Shown piece by piece: positions 55,923 through 64,000 of a DNA stretch of 64,000 bases (position 1 is the stretch's first letter; every line of letters starts with the position of its first letter). A program made the position numbers and the translations under genes. The notes beneath the pieces were generated by a model. It ran no database searches and was not told the DNA's origin. It saw only the letters and a list, made by a program, of their open reading frames with translations. Source of the stretch: Prevotella sp. CAG:1185 (GTDB taxonomy: Bacteria; Bacteroidota; Bacteroidia; Bacteroidales; Bacteroidaceae); assembly GCA_000436695.1 (NCBI GenBank), contig HF992598.1, positions 1-64,000 of the forward strand, given 5' to 3'.

Positions 55923-55953
55923 CATCTCAGCGACAATAGATGTCGTTGAGATG
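55923..55953. promoter_or_regulatory. Palindromic operator upstream of the WYL gene
   Basis: CATCTCAGCGACA (55923-55935) and TGTCGTTGAGATG (55941-55953) are inverted repeats over 13 nt with one mismatch, separated by 5 nt. The palindrome lies directly upstream of the -7 box, across the upstream part of the promoter, the typical place for a repressor site. Confidence 0.75.
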
Positions 55954-56030
55954 CAAAAAAAATAATTTTCTAATAAAATCCGTCAAAATAAACAACAATA
56001 TAAAAATAAGATAATACAAAAAATAAGTTA

Positions 56031-56714
56031 TCATTTTTCTTTTATAAATGTCTTAAAATCCTTGCATATCTTTAAAAACAGCATAGGCTCTGAAGCTATT
56101 GTATCCCAAAGCCGCTTGCCGCCGCTGAGAACGTGCTTGTCCACATAGTCGACAAGCTCGGGGTTGGTCTTTTTATAACGTATACGCATGGCATTAAGAC
56201 TTATTACGTTGCCCGTCATAAACGGCACTACCACACTGTCGCCTGAAAGACATATTCCATAGATAGTAGAAATGTTCATCTTGCCCAACTGCATGTTTTG
56301 AGAGTCTACCCCATTCCACCAGTATATCTTGCCGACTTCATTTTCACATTCTACATACACAAACTGCCTTACAGCCCTCTTAGGCTTAAGCAACGAAGGA
56401 TTGGCTACTATATGCGATTCAAGATGGTCGTATTTTCCATCGGCTGACGTTTTCTTCACAAAGTCGATACTTTTAACATTATCAGCATTATACGAAACGG
56501 CATTGTTGCCGTCGGGACCTGGCGACAAGGTAAACGAAGTGTTCATGCGCTTAAACAGTTTGCCGTCAACCCAATAAGTCTGAACATATCCGTCAACAGT
56601 GCTTCCGTCGGTAAGTGTCAGGCGCACATGATCATTCTCCGGATCACGTTTTTCCTGTGCCAAGGCACAAGCCGAAACGACAATGAATATTATCAGAAAA
56701 AACAGTTTGTTCAT
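56031..56714 (-). CDS. Hypothetical exported protein
   Basis: A 227-residue protein with a signal peptide ending at ALAQ near residue 20. The mature part is beta-rich, beginning VRLTLTDGSTVDGYVQTYW, and resembles uncharacterised secreted proteins of Bacteroidota. I do not recognise a family. No active-site motif is evident. It follows the menA stop-side neighbour closely: the menA stop lies 11 nt upstream on the same strand, so the two may be co-transcribed. Base composition is like the housekeeping genes and unlike the accessory block next to it. Confidence 0.72.
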   Translation of the reverse strand: MNKLFFLIIFIVVSACALAQEKRDPENDHVRLTLTDGSTVDGYVQTYWVDGKLFKRMNTSFTLSPGPDGNNAVSYNADNVKSIDFVKKTSADGKYDHLESHIVANPSLLKPKRAVRQFVYVECENEVGKIYWWNGVDSQNMQLGKMNISTIYGICLSGDSVVVPFMTGNVISLNAMRIRYKKTNPELVDYVDKHVLSGGKRLWDTIASEPMLFLKICKDFKTFIKEK

Positions 56715-56725
56715 CAGAAAAATCT

Positions 56726-57628
56726 TTACCAGTTCAACAAAATGCCGGCAGAAAGCAGCAGGCCATAAATAAACATATTTCGGGCAGTGTCGCCAAGAAC
56801 CATATTGAGAGCCTTACCTTTGTTAATACGCACCATCTTGCGGTAAGCAGCATAATGAGGTATGAGATAAAGCACCGGAAGGGCAAAAGCAAAGATGTGT
56901 CCCTCAAAGGCAAACAGCAGGCCAATGACAACAGCCATTACGCCCGAATATAAATAGGCAGTCCGGCCGGCATCGGCTCCAACCCTTACTACGAGAGTCT
57001 TTTTACCCGCCTTGATATCATTGTCGATGTCACGATAATTGTTAATCAGCAGCAAGGTGTCTATGACAAAGCCACAGGCAATTGAAGCGGCAAACACTTC
57101 AATGGTAAAATGTTCGGTCTGAAGATAATATGTAACGCACACCGGAACGATACCGAAGAACACCAAAACCAAAACATCGCCAAGGCCGAGATAGGATAAT
57201 GTCGTAGTGTAAAGGAAACAGAAGAGCACGCAGAACACGCCTACAAGAATCATTTCGAGACCGCCATACAGCACGAGAGGCAAGCCTATGCAACAGGCAA
57301 TAGCCGTGGTTATTATTATTGCACGGCGCATGGCCCCCGGCGATATCCAGCCTTGCGCACATGCCCGGCGCGGCCCTAGCCTTGTCTCGTCGTCATTGCC
57401 TCTGACAAAGTCGAAATAATCATTTATGAAATTAGCGTCAATCTGCATCACGAATGCAAACAACATGCAAAGCAATGCCGGCAGCCATCCAAAATCACTA
57501 GCTCCAAGATCTCTTCCGGCAAAAGCCAGACCTATCATAACAGGAACAGCTGCACCTGTAAGGGTCTTAGGGCGCGAAGCCAGCAGCCACGCCTTTGCCG
57601 AGTTTAACCTTATTTGTTTTTCGTCCAT
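56726..57628 (-). CDS. menA: 1,4-Dihydroxy-2-naphthoate polyprenyltransferase
   Basis: A 300-residue UbiA-family membrane enzyme that attaches the polyprenyl chain in menaquinone synthesis. The first Asp-rich motif is NDYFDFVRGNDDETRLGPRR near residue 70, and the second is NNYRDIDNDIKAGKKTL near residue 190. Eight or nine hydrophobic helices fit the fold. The start is set at 57628 (MDEKQIRLNSAKAWLLASRP), because the upstream ATG at 57661 would add 11 residues unlike the family. It is divergent from the HD hydrolase gene. Confidence 0.94.
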   Translation of the reverse strand: MDEKQIRLNSAKAWLLASRPKTLTGAAVPVMIGLAFAGRDLGASDFGWLPALLCMLFAFVMQIDANFINDYFDFVRGNDDETRLGPRRACAQGWISPGAMRRAIIITTAIACCIGLPLVLYGGLEMILVGVFCVLFCFLYTTTLSYLGLGDVLVLVFFGIVPVCVTYYLQTEHFTIEVFAASIACGFVIDTLLLINNYRDIDNDIKAGKKTLVVRVGADAGRTAYLYSGVMAVVIGLLFAFEGHIFAFALPVLYLIPHYAAYRKMVRINKGKALNMVLGDTARNMFIYGLLLSAGILLNW

Positions 57629-57843
57629 ATAGCTCTTCTTTAAATTATGACAACTACGCAATCCGGCGACAGAACGTCATTAATTATTATGTCTGAAACA
57701 ACCCGGCTCAGCACCATACACACTGCATCAGCCGGTAAAACACACTGCATATTGCATGCACATGGCACACCACAACGGCAAAGCCCTTATATGCCCACGA
57801 TACACATTTTTCACGCAGCCGCCCACTTCAAAGGGCGAATCAC

Positions 57844-57874
57844 TTGCAAAAGTAAACATTAAATCGTATATTTG
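57844..57874 (+). promoter_or_regulatory. Promoter of the HD-domain gene
   Basis: TTG at 57844-57846, a 20-nt spacer and TATATTTG at 57867-57874 form a consensus promoter. It lies inside the longer open frame that begins at 57756, which rules out that start. Confidence 0.8.
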
Positions 57875-57884
57875 CAAGAAATTA

Positions 57885-58541
57885 ATGATTCTTAAAGCTA
57901 TGATAGACAAGAATGTAAGTCTGGACCTTATGGCCTTTATCGAAACGGACATACTGCCGCGTTATGCCGCATTTGACAAAGCCCACAATCTGACTCATGT
58001 CACACGCGTGATAAACCGCTCGATAAAACTGGCACAAAAAATCGGGGCCGACGTTAACATGGCCTATGCCACAGCAGCGTATCACGACCTCGGACTAGAA
58101 GGGCCAAGGGCAATACACCATATTACCAGCGGAAAAATTCTGTCTGCCGACTTACGGCTGCGCAAATGGTTCTCTGATGAACAAATCAAGATAATGAAAG
58201 AAGCTGTTGAAGACCACAGGGCTTCGGCATCGCATGCGCCACGAAGCATTTACGGCAAAATAGTGGCTGAAGCCGACCGTGACCTTGAACCTGAAACCGT
58301 GTTCAGAAGGATTATTGAATATGGAACCGACCATTATCCTGAAAAGAGCAAAGAAGAACACTGGAAACGATTTTGCGAACATCTGGAAAACAAGTACTCT
58401 ACACACGGATATATCAAATTGTGGATACCTGGATCAGAAAACGAAAAGAGTCTTAAACAAATTAGAGATCTGATCATTCAGCCGGCAAAGCTAAAAGAAA
58501 TTTTCGACAGACTCTATAAAGAGGAGACCGGAGATAAATAA
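57885..58541 (+). CDS. HD-domain phosphohydrolase
   Basis: A 218-residue metal-dependent hydrolase. The His-Asp motif is AAYHDLG near residue 60, preceded by HNLTHVTRV with the first His. The late Asp is in VAEADRDLE. Proteins of this family cleave nucleotides or other phosphates; the substrate is unknown. The start is 57885 or the ATG at 57900: the promoter at 57844-57874 excludes the first 43 codons of the open frame from 57756. The cyclophilin gene follows 55 nt after the stop. Confidence 0.85.
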   Translation: MILKAMIDKNVSLDLMAFIETDILPRYAAFDKAHNLTHVTRVINRSIKLAQKIGADVNMAYATAAYHDLGLEGPRAIHHITSGKILSADLRLRKWFSDEQIKIMKEAVEDHRASASHAPRSIYGKIVAEADRDLEPETVFRRIIEYGTDHYPEKSKEEHWKRFCEHLENKYSTHGYIKLWIPGSENEKSLKQIRDLIIQPAKLKEIFDRLYKEETGDK

Positions 58542-58596
58542 GAAAATGATATAAAGACGGGACATACAAGCTGGCATACAACTGAAAAATAATAAC

Positions 58597-59283
58597 ATGA
58601 AGACATTAATACTTATTGTGTCAATGCTGATTTCTGCATCATGCATCAACGCTCAGACAGCTGACACGCTGCGCCATGAGGTGCTGCTCGAAACAACCAA
58701 AGGCAACATACGCATAGCACTGTACAACGAAACGCCGCAGCATCGTGACAATTTCATCAAGCTGGTAAAAGAAGGATTCTACGACGGTCTGCTCTTTCAT
58801 CGTGTAATCGACAGGTTTATGATACAGACCGGCGACAGTGCAAGCCGACATGCCGCACCGGGACAAATGCTCGGCGACTCGCCCGAAAGCTATAAGATTC
58901 CGGCAGAAATAAGATATCCGGCTCTGTTCCATAAACGCGGAGCCGTGGCTGCTGCACGCGAAAGCGACAACGTAAACCCGGACAGAGAGTCGTCAGCATC
59001 GCAGTTTTATATAGTATATGGCAGGCGTTTTAACGACAGCATGCTTGACGACGTACAGCTGAGACTCGACAAAAATACCGGAGGCGCGGTTAAATTGACA
59101 CCTGAAATAAGGGAAGCATATAAACGGTTTGGCGGAACTCCCCATCTTGACGGCCAATATACGGTTTTCGGTGAAGTGACAGAAGGCATAGACACTGTTG
59201 AAAATATTGAATGGGCTGAAACAGACAAGAACGACAGGCCTGTTGAAGATATAAGGATTATACGCGCGACAGTGATAAAATAG
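58597..59283 (+). CDS. Exported cyclophilin-type peptidylprolyl isomerase
   Basis: A 228-residue enzyme that catalyses proline cis-trans isomerisation in exported proteins. A signal peptide of about 19 residues precedes the cyclophilin domain. LLFHRVIDRFMIQTGD holds the catalytic Phe-His-Arg part, and SASQFYIVYG and YTVFGEVTEGID are further core motifs. An insertion of about 30 residues near LDDVQLRLDKNTGGAVKLTPE makes it longer than minimal cyclophilins, which is common in Bacteroidota. It probably acts in the periplasm. Confidence 0.92.
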   Translation: MKTLILIVSMLISASCINAQTADTLRHEVLLETTKGNIRIALYNETPQHRDNFIKLVKEGFYDGLLFHRVIDRFMIQTGDSASRHAAPGQMLGDSPESYKIPAEIRYPALFHKRGAVAAARESDNVNPDRESSASQFYIVYGRRFNDSMLDDVQLRLDKNTGGAVKLTPEIREAYKRFGGTPHLDGQYTVFGEVTEGIDTVENIEWAETDKNDRPVEDIRIIRATVIK

Positions 59284-59521
59284 CGTATAATCAACCGGAA
59301 AAATTTTCATGTTACGCCTTTAAAGTTTACACTTAACGTAAACTGAACCATACAGGCACGGATGTGCAAAATGTAAGCATATGCGCCACAAAGCCTCTCA
59401 AAACGTAAATATCGGAAATACACTTTCGGGGATATAAAACAGCAGCCGGATAACATAAGTATGGCATCTGATAACACATAAAACGACAGAAAAAGAAGCT
59501 GAATATGAAGATTTGACAACC

Positions 59522-59631
59522 AAAAAGCGGCACGTTTATGCTTAAAAGGCCATCTTTTGACACACAAAAGGACGTAATTCATAATGCAAAAGGGCACCTT
59601 TTACAATGCGAAAGGTGGCCTTTTGCATTTT
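59522..59631. repeat. Five-unit 22-nt tandem repeat array (AAAA-N7-TTTT-N7)
   Basis: Consecutive 22-nt units: 59522-59543, 59544-59565, 59566-59587, 59588-59609 and 59610-59631. Units 2 and 4 fit AAAA-N7-TTTT-N7 exactly; unit 1 has AAAA and TTT, unit 3 has lost its T-run, and unit 5 begins GAAA. Units 4 and 5 are near-complementary within themselves, so the region can also fold into short hairpins. Related units occur at 31162-31227 and, more weakly, near 8.0 and 44.8 kb. Confidence 0.7.
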
Positions 59632-59906
59632 TGTTTTACCGTTTTTATTGCACATTATCTTTGATTTTGCTCTATAACATTAAGCTACAGAGAATTACGC
59701 CTGCGCACCTCAAACTGCAATATTTACGCACAAATAATTTTATTTTCTGAAAAACGCAGTATAGAAACGTCAAGAAAAATCAGAAAGACAGCAAAAGGCC
59801 ACAAATATAATCCATAAGAAACAATAAGAAAAAAGACGACATCACCTATTTAAGATATTTTTGGGATATTCTTCAAAATTACGTCCCTATATTCCAAAAT
59901 TCTTTG

Positions 59907-59914
59907 TATTTTTG
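59907..59914 (+). promoter_or_regulatory. -7 promoter box of lysS
   Basis: TATTTTTG matches TAnnTTTG. It lies about 150 nt before the start codon and just upstream of the structured leader. Confidence 0.55.
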
Positions 59915-59922
59915 CACAAGCC

Positions 59923-60003
59923 AAACAACAGCTTTTCAGACAAAAGCCTTTTGTCTGCATTAAGTCTGTGTTGTTTACCGTATGAAAAGTCTGCTCTGCA
60001 GAC
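59923..60003 (+). promoter_or_regulatory. Structured 5' leader of lysS
   Basis: A bulged stem of AAACAACA (59923-59930) with TGTTGTTT (59969-59976) encloses a perfect 9-bp hairpin, CAGACAAAA / TTTTGTCTG (59937-59957, 3-nt loop). A second perfect hairpin, GTCTGC / GCAGAC, is at 59989-60003. The CAGAC and GTCTG words recur, so alternative pairings are possible. Confidence 0.65.
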
Positions 60004-60065
60004 AGACACATCAGTCACTGTAAGCGAAAAGACTTTGCATTCATCAAAAAAGAACAATTCTAAGT

Positions 60066-61808
60066 ATGAACGTTTTAGAACTAAGTGAACAGGAAATTGG
60101 CAGACGCCAAAGTCTTCAAGAGCTGCGCGATATGGGAATAGACCCATATCCTGCCGCCGAGTATCCAACAAATGCTTTCTCGACAGACATAAAAGCGGAA
60201 TTCAAAGACGAAGAGCCGCACAGAGAAGTATGCATAGCAGGCCGCATGATGAGCCGCCGCGTAATGGGTAAAGCATCTTTCGCCGAGATTAAAGACTCTA
60301 AAGGAAGAATTCAAGTTTACATCACACGCGACGACATTTGCCCTGGCGAGGACAAAGACATGTATAATAAAGTTTTCAAAAGACTGCTCGACATCGGAGA
60401 TTTCATCGGTGTAAAAGGCTTCGTGTTCAGAACCCAGACAGGCGAAATAAGCGTACACGCACAGAGCCTTACGCTGCTGTCAAAGAGCCTCAAGCCGCTA
60501 CCTATCGTAAAATATAAGGACGGAGTTGCCTACGATAAGTTTGAAGATCCCGAGTTGCGTTATCGTCAGCGCTATGTTGACCTTGTGGTAAACGACGGCG
60601 TGAAAGAAACATTCTTGAAGCGTGCAACAGTGCTGAGAACTCTGCGCAAGGTTCTCGACGACGCAGGCTATACCGAGGTTGAGACACCTATACTGCAGTC
60701 TATCCCCGGAGGTGCATCTGCACGCCCGTTCATAACTCATTTCAACGCCCTTAACATTGACATGTATATGCGTATCGCCACAGAGCTTTATCTGAAACGA
60801 CTCATCGTCGGCGGTTTCGAGGGAGTTTACGAACTTGGAAAGAACTTCCGCAACGAAGGCATGGACCGCACGCACAACCCTGAATTTACATGTATGGAGC
60901 TGTATGTTCAGTATAAGGACTACAACTGGATGATGTCTTTCACCGAACAGCTGCTCGAAAAGATATGTATCGCTGTCAACGGAAAACCAGAAAGCGAGAT
61001 TAACGGCAACGTTATCAGCTTCAAGGCTCCGTATCGCCGTCTGCCTATTCTTGATGCAATCAAAGAAAAGACCGGCTACGACCTCAACGGCATGGACGAA
61101 GAGCAGATACGTGAGGTTTGCAAAAAGCTGAACATGGAAATAGACGACACCATGGGTAAGGGCAAACTTATCGACGAGATATTCGGCGAGTTCTGCGAGG
61201 GCACTTTCATACAGCCTACATTCATCATCGACTATCCTGTAGAGATGTCACCGCTGACAAAGATGCATCGCAGCAAACCTGGACTGACAGAGCGCTTTGA
61301 GCTTATGGTAAACGGTAAGGAGCTTGCCAACGCCTACTCTGAGCTTAACGACCCGATTGACCAGGAGGAGCGTTTCAAGGAGCAGATGAGACTTGCCGAC
61401 AAGGGCGACGACGAAGCTATGATTATCGATCAGGACTTCTTGCGCGCACTACAGTACGGTATGCCTCCTACAAGTGGTATCGGTATAGGTATCGACCGTC
61501 TTGTTATGCTCATGACAGGCGAAGTATCTATACAGGAAGTTCTCTTCTTCCCTCAGATGCGCCCGGAGAAGAAAGCGCCCAAGAGTAGCGTTGCCGAGTG
61601 GAAGGCTATCGGAGTGCCCGAAGAATGGGTTCCGGTATTCAACAAGTGCGGCTACAATCTTGTATCAGATATCAAAGAAGTTAATCCGCAGAAATTGCAG
61701 ATGGATGTTTGCGGAATTAACAAGAAATACAAACTCGGCTACGAGAATCCTAAAGTAGACGAATTTGCAAAATGGATTGAGAACGCAAACAACTCTGAAA
61801 ACGAATAA
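60066..61808 (+). CDS. lysS: Lysyl-tRNA synthetase, class II, with C-terminal extension
   Basis: A 580-residue enzyme that charges tRNA-Lys. The N-terminal OB-fold anticodon-binding domain covers about residues 50-150 ([20 protein letters not shown]). The catalytic core has motif 2 at [19 protein letters not shown] and motif 3 at [15 protein letters not shown]. After FPQMRPEKK near residue 500 an extra domain of about 75 residues follows ([17 protein letters not shown]), a helix-hairpin-like addition seen in Bacteroidota LysS. A structured leader lies upstream and a hairpin (61817-61862) downstream. Confidence 0.97.
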   Translation: MNVLELSEQEIGRRQSLQELRDMGIDPYPAAEYPTNAFSTDIKAEFKDEEPHREVCIAGRMMSRRVMGKASFAEIKDSKGRIQVYITRDDICPGEDKDMYNKVFKRLLDIGDFIGVKGFVFRTQTGEISVHAQSLTLLSKSLKPLPIVKYKDGVAYDKFEDPELRYRQRYVDLVVNDGVKETFLKRATVLRTLRKVLDDAGYTEVETPILQSIPGGASARPFITHFNALNIDMYMRIATELYLKRLIVGGFEGVYELGKNFRNEGMDRTHNPEFTCMELYVQYKDYNWMMSFTEQLLEKICIAVNGKPESEINGNVISFKAPYRRLPILDAIKEKTGYDLNGMDEEQIREVCKKLNMEIDDTMGKGKLIDEIFGEFCEGTFIQPTFIIDYPVEMSPLTKMHRSKPGLTERFELMVNGKELANAYSELNDPIDQEERFKEQMRLADKGDDEAMIIDQDFLRALQYGMPPTSGIGIGIDRLVMLMTGEVSIQEVLFFPQMRPEKKAPKSSVAEWKAIGVPEEWVPVFNKCGYNLVSDIKEVNPQKLQMDVCGINKKYKLGYENPKVDEFAKWIENANNSENE

Positions 61809-61816
61809 GTCATTAA

Positions 61817-61862
61817 GCGGTGGCACACCAGCGGAACACAATTTCTGCCGGCGTGTCACCGC
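61817..61862 (+). terminator. Hairpin after lysS
   Basis: GCGGTGGCACAC (61817-61828) pairs with GCGTGTCACCGC (61851-61862), with wobble or mismatch at two places. A small AATGCC / GGCATT hairpin follows. There is no long T-run, so termination is uncertain. Confidence 0.6.
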
Positions 61863-61918
61863 AATGCCTATAGGCATTTAACGCATGGATTAATAATAAC
61901 GAATCATAAATCTATAAG

Positions 61919-62914
61919 ATGTACGATTGCGGAAGAATAGCAGTTATTGGCGGCGGAAGCTGGGCTACCGCCATTGCCAAAATTGTGGTGGGGCACACAC
62001 ATCATATCGGATGGTATATGCGCCGTGACGACCGCATTGAAGACTTCAAAAGGCTCGGACACAATCCGGCATATCTCACAAGCGTTCATTTCAATATTGA
62101 CGAGATTGGATTTTCAAGCGACATCAATAAAATAGTGCAGGCTTACGACACCCTGATATTTGTAACTCCCTCGCCATACTTAAAGAACCATCTGAAAAAA
62201 CTTAAGACAAGGATAAAAGACAAATTCGTTATCACAGCCATAAAGGGAATCGTGCCTGATGAAAATCTTGTTTGTTCTGAATATTTCCATCAGGTATATG
62301 ACGTTCCTTACGAAAATCTTGCATGTCTGGGAGGTCCGTCACATGCTGAAGAAGTGGCTCTTGAACGACTTTCATACCTCACTGTAGGCTGCAGCGACCG
62401 CGAAAAAGCACTTGCTTTCTCTGAAATTTTAGCAAGTGACTATATCAAGACAAAAATAAGCAGCGACGTTATTGGAATAGAATATTCATCTGTTCTGAAA
62501 AATGTATATGCCATTGCAGCCGGAGTTTGTAGCGGACTGAAATATGGAGACAACTTTCAGTCGGTGCTGATGTCAAATGCCGTTCAGGAGATGTCGCGCT
62601 TTCTTAAGACTATCCATCCCATTGACCGTAACATAACCGACTCGGTTTATTTGGGCGACTTGCTCGTAACCGGATACTCAAACTTTTCAAGAAACCGGAC
62701 TTTCGGCACAATGATCGGCAAAGGATACAGCATAAAGAGTGCCCAGATTGAAATGGAAATGATAGCAGAAGGCTATTTCGGAACTAAATGCATGAAAGAA
62801 ATTAACCGTCACTGCCACGTAAACATGCCTATCCTTGACGCCGTTTACAACATTCTTTATGAACGCATATCACCACAAATTGAAATAAAACTTTTAACTG
62901 ATTCATTCAGATAA
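61919..62914 (+). CDS. gpsA: Glycerol-3-phosphate dehydrogenase [NAD(P)+]
   Basis: A 331-residue enzyme that reduces dihydroxyacetone phosphate to glycerol-3-phosphate for phospholipid synthesis. The nucleotide-binding loop is IAVIGGGSWATAIAKI near residue 8, and the catalytic Lys is in EYSSVLKNVYAIAAG near residue 195. GNFSRNRTFG-like (SNFSRNRTFG) near residue 260 contains the substrate Arg. The length is normal. It lies 110 nt after lysS and 26 nt before pgi. Confidence 0.96.
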   Translation: MYDCGRIAVIGGGSWATAIAKIVVGHTHHIGWYMRRDDRIEDFKRLGHNPAYLTSVHFNIDEIGFSSDINKIVQAYDTLIFVTPSPYLKNHLKKLKTRIKDKFVITAIKGIVPDENLVCSEYFHQVYDVPYENLACLGGPSHAEEVALERLSYLTVGCSDREKALAFSEILASDYIKTKISSDVIGIEYSSVLKNVYAIAAGVCSGLKYGDNFQSVLMSNAVQEMSRFLKTIHPIDRNITDSVYLGDLLVTGYSNFSRNRTFGTMIGKGYSIKSAQIEMEMIAEGYFGTKCMKEINRHCHVNMPILDAVYNILYERISPQIEIKLLTDSFR

Positions 62915-62940
62915 AGATCATAAAATCTATATAAACAACA

Positions 62941-64000
62941 ATGGAAAATATTAAATTAGATGTATCCAAAGCCGTTCAATTCCTAAAGGAAAGAACAGTT
63001 GAGAACTATGAAGTTAAAGTAAAGGAAGCTCAAGAGGCACTTGAAAACGGAACTTGTCCTGGTAACGACTTCTTGGGTTGGCTGCACTTGCCATCATCAA
63101 TAACACCTGAATTCCTTAAAGAGATACAGGACTGCGCTAACACTCTGCGCGAAAACTGTGAGGCTATCGTTGTTGCAGGTATCGGCGGAAGTTATCTTGG
63201 CGCACGTGCCGTTATTGAGGCTTTGAGCAACTCTTTCGCATGGCTAGTTAACGACAAGAGCAATCCTACAATTCTGTTTGCAGGAAACAACATTGGCGAA
63301 GACTATCTGTATGAGCTTACTGAGTATCTTAAAGACAAGAAATTCGGTGTCATCAACATATCTAAATCAGGAACAACAACTGAAACAGCCCTCACATTCA
63401 GACTGCTGAAGAAACAATGCGAAGAGCAAAGAGGCAAAGAGGAGGCTAAAAAAGTCATCGTTGCTGTTACTGATGCAAAGAAAGGTGCCGCAAGAGCTGC
63501 TGCAGACAAAGAAGGATACAAGACATTTGTTATTCCCGACAACGTTGGCGGACGTTTCTCTGTACTCACTCCGGTAGGTCTTCTGCCTATCGCTTGCGCT
63601 GGATTTGACATTACAAAACTTGTTGAAGGTGCTGCTGACATGGAAAAAGCCTGCGGTAAAGACGTTGCCTACAACGAGAATCCAGCTGCCATCTATGCTG
63701 CTGTCCGTAACGGACTCTACAGCCAGGCCGGCAAGAAGATTGAGATAATGGTCAACTATCAGCCGAAACTTCACTTTATCAGCGAATGGTGGAAACAGCT
63801 ATTCGGTGAGAGCGAAGGCAAGGACAACAAGGGTATATTCCCTGCTTCTTGTGACTTCACAACTGACCTTCACTCAATGGGACAGTGGATTCAGCAGGGC
63901 GAGCGCTCAATCTATGAAACTGTAATCAGCATTGAGGAGCCTGCTAAGAAACTTCTCTTCCCTAACGACGAGGAAAACCTTGACGGTCTGAACTTCCTCG
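62941..64000 (+). CDS. pgi: Glucose-6-phosphate isomerase, 3' end beyond the window
   Basis: The open frame starts at ATG 62941 ([19 protein letters not shown]) and continues for 353 codons to the window edge without a stop. It shows the family phosphate-binding segments [16 protein letters not shown] and [11 protein letters not shown], and the catalytic region [14 protein letters not shown]. The enzyme interconverts glucose-6-phosphate and fructose-6-phosphate in glycolysis. Full length in this family is about 450 residues, so about 100 residues lie outside. It follows gpsA by 26 nt and may be co-transcribed. Confidence 0.96.
   Translation, partial: MENIKLDVSKAVQFLKERTVENYEVKVKEAQEALENGTCPGNDFLGWLHLPSSITPEFLKEIQDCANTLRENCEAIVVAGIGGSYLGARAVIEALSNSFAWLVNDKSNPTILFAGNNIGEDYLYELTEYLKDKKFGVINISKSGTTTETALTFRLLKKQCEEQRGKEEAKKVIVAVTDAKKGAARAAADKEGYKTFVIPDNVGGRFSVLTPVGLLPIACAGFDITKLVEGAADMEKACGKDVAYNENPAAIYAAVRNGLYSQAGKKIEIMVNYQPKLHFISEWWKQLFGESEGKDNKGIFPASCDFTTDLHSMGQWIQQGERSIYETVISIEEPAKKLLFPNDEENLDGLNFL

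Larger units (their letters stand above)
59284..60065. other. Gene-free stretch with 22-nt array and lysS leader
   Basis: About 780 bp separate the cyclophilin gene from lysS. The first part shows no feature. The 22-nt array is at 59522-59631. A promoter box TATTTTTG is at 59907-59914, about 150 nt before lysS. The leader that follows holds nested hairpins (59923-59976 and 59989-60003). Open frames here are short and overlap the leader, so none is reported. Confidence 0.5.

Noticed and set aside
59522..59631. CRISPR array
   Set aside because: The units are contiguous with no spacers, the 22-nt period covers the whole unit, and no cas gene is nearby.
59861..60088. 75-codon plus-strand frame overlapping the start of lysS
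   Set aside because: It covers the promoter box and the structured leader and overlaps lysS out of frame; it has no coding support.

Overview
The window reads as the chromosome of an anaerobic member of the Bacteroidota, most likely Prevotellaceae (Prevotella or a close relative). The reasons are the promoter signature (TTG about 20 nt upstream of TAnnTTTG, found before many genes), an S16 protein with a long Ala/Lys-rich tail, a TamL-type lipoprotein of the BamA/TamA family, proteins that look like DUF4270, DUF4494 and DUF4923, a eukaryote/archaeon-like ProS, and a succinate-propionate pathway block. No rRNA, tRNA, CRISPR array or intact insertion sequence was recognised.

Layout. 0-5.5 kb: a three-gene RND heavy-metal efflux operon. 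5.6-13.3 kb: mostly minus-strand housekeeping genes (nucleotidyltransferase, M15 peptidase, S16, a DUF4923-like protein, WalJ-type metallohydrolase, TamL), broken by a roughly 1 kb gene-free stretch. 13.4-17.2 kb: an RNA methyltransferase, then methylmalonyl-CoA epimerase, carboxyltransferase, an overlooked 54-residue MmdE-like protein and a biotin carrier. This is the propionate branch, but the sodium-pump beta gene is not adjacent. 17.2-25.3 kb: panC-panD, a short glycogen synthase-like gene with a DUF4270-type lipoprotein and a 40-residue ORF, a UvrD/PcrA helicase, MtgA and an OmpA lipoprotein. 25.7-30.9 kb: proS, a ComF-like gene, a glycosyltransferase, mtaB and a 51-residue lipoprotein. 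31.5-40.7 kb: a minus-strand run carrying three glutamine amidotransferases (GlmS, a PurF-like protein, CarA) with CarB, headed by a Wza-like lipoprotein. 41-52.8 kb: uxaC, ansA, rubrerythrin, dapA, an EamA transporter, truA, comEC, two flavodoxin/Fe-S proteins, a YggS-family protein and a DUF4494-like protein. 53-55.9 kb: an A+T-rich accessory block of two small membrane-anchored proteins, a GIY-YIG-like protein and a WYL regulator with a palindromic operator. 56-64 kb: menA, an HD hydrolase, a cyclophilin, lysS, gpsA and the start of pgi.

The most unusual content is between genes. Four gene-free stretches carry degenerate 22-nt tandem units of the form AAAA-N7-TTTT-N7. Two convergent intergenic regions carry a shared element built from TGTGAYRAGT motifs, one of them a 207-bp nested palindrome. 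Long near-perfect stems sit between several genes, and the lysS leader is strongly structured. The 53-56 kb block is the best candidate for an undescribed gene system, although its function cannot be read from sequence alone.
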